DNA from: Planotetraspora mira
GTDB taxonomy: Bacteria > Actinomycetota > Actinomycetes > Streptosporangiales > Streptosporangiaceae
NCBI RefSeq assembly: GCF_016863275.1
Contig: NZ_BOOO01000003.1
Span: forward strand, 22,419 to 86,418
Direction of reading: 5' to 3'
Length of the DNA stretch: 64,000 nucleotides
The notes beneath the pieces were generated by a model. That model ran no database searches. It had not been told where the DNA came from and saw only the letters and a program-made list of their open reading frames with translations. Shown piece by piece: positions 63,649-64,000 of this stretch. A program made the translations under genes and the position numbers. The first letter of the stretch is position 1, and each line of letters opens with the position of its first letter.

Positions 63649-64000
63649 CTAATCGGAATTGAACACGAGATCGACCCAGTAATTGGTCGCGCTAAAGCTG
63701 CTGGTGGGAAAGGTGTTCGTCGCGCCGTAGGTGAACACGCCGTTTCCTCCTGACGCGCCGGAGGCGAGTGCGGTGAGCAACCCATTCACGTATTGGGACG
63801 CGAAGTACGGCCTTGTAATCGAGTAGAAGCCCGACGTCGTGTGATACGAGGCGATATAGGTCGTCCCGGCACTGATCACCACCGGCGTCGAGAAGTTCAC
63901 CTGCTGCCACCCGGACGCCGTCTCCCCCGTGAAAGTCGCCGAGGCAAGCAACTGACCGCTACTCGTCCACAGACTGCCGACATGGGTCCCCGTGTTCTGC
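63649..64000 (-). CDS. DUF4082 domain protein, C-terminal part
   Basis: The last 117 codons of a minus-strand gene that starts beyond the right edge. It reads NTGTHVGSLWTSSGQLLASATFTGETASG, then PYFASQYVNGLLTALA and YWVDLVFNSD, matching DUF4082. The same domain ends the ice-binding-like protein at 56926-58575 (for example SLWSSSGQLLASATFTNETASG), with high identity by eye. The rest of the protein, perhaps another ice-binding-like or glycan-linked protein, cannot be seen. Confidence 0.8.
   Translation of the reverse strand, partial: QNTGTHVGSLWTSSGQLLASATFTGETASGWQQVNFSTPVVISAGTTYIASYHTTSGFYSITRPYFASQYVNGLLTALASGASGGNGVFTYGATNTFPTSSFSATNYWVDLVFNSD

Noticed and set aside
63156..63785. A 209-codon minus-strand frame near the right end
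   Set aside because: It overlaps both the GT2 gene and the DUF4082 gene in other frames and shows no recognisable domain.
1..64000. tRNA, rRNA, CRISPR arrays, integrases or intact insertion sequences
   Set aside because: Reading both strands I found no sequence with the required structure or transposase/integrase motifs; a dedicated tRNA and IS search would be needed to be sure.

Overview
The window is high-GC DNA with dense, often translationally coupled genes and many GTG starts. It looks like the chromosome of a sporulating-type actinobacterium. Protein content (liu-type leucine operon, SbcCD, PadR-DrrAB exporter, LAL-type regulator, the SWIM/DUF5691/MoxR/DUF5682/VWA cluster) fits Streptosporangiaceae (Nonomuraea, Microbispora, Streptosporangium or a relative). 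The placement is inference from gene content only. I saw no rRNA or tRNA gene, CRISPR array or intact transposase.

Left part (1-8 kb): the end of a pseudouridine catabolism pair (psuG-psuK), a Gln/Pro-rich unknown protein, an acetyltransferase, an AlkC-type DNA glycosylase, a small membrane protein, an Asp-nucleophile hydrolase coupled to a frameshifted gene, and a small autoregulator-like gene with a promoter framed by an inverted repeat. At 8-16.5 kb there is a leucine/branched-chain acid catabolic block: acyl-CoA dehydrogenase, HMG-CoA lyase and both acyl-CoA (methylcrotonyl-CoA) carboxylase subunits, a divergent TetR regulator, and a fused two-oxoacid dehydrogenase E1. Next come an ABC-2 exporter with its PadR regulator and paired operators, CorA, an M50-like peptidase, SbcCD, two serine alpha/beta hydrolases and an LCP protein with several membrane segments.

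Middle part (29-49 kb): an enolase-superfamily protein that has lost its catalytic lysines, an MFS exporter, and a five-gene overlapping operon (SWIM zinc finger, DUF5691, MoxR AAA+, DUF5682, VWA). This operon is the best candidate for an incompletely understood system. It is followed by an MBL-Rieske fusion between gene remnants (RidA-like on one side, sugar-epimerase-like on the other), a large LuxR/LAL regulator with an aldehyde dehydrogenase, an unusual FtsH-like membrane AAA+ protease paired with a lipoprotein, and a pirin.

Right part (50.9-64 kb): a cell-surface glycan locus (GT4 transferase, a WecA/MraY-like protein with eroded catalytic acids, WecC-like dehydrogenase, WecE- and WecD-like enzymes, RmlA, GtrA and a GT2 transferase). 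Embedded in it are two secreted ice-binding-like (DUF3494) proteins and a secreted collagen-like protein. A second DUF4082 domain, inverted relative to the first, runs off the right edge. A 77-bp near-perfect palindrome lies between the collagen-like gene and the second ice-binding-like gene. Gene remnants, repeats and lower-GC stretches mark this end as the most plastic part of the window.
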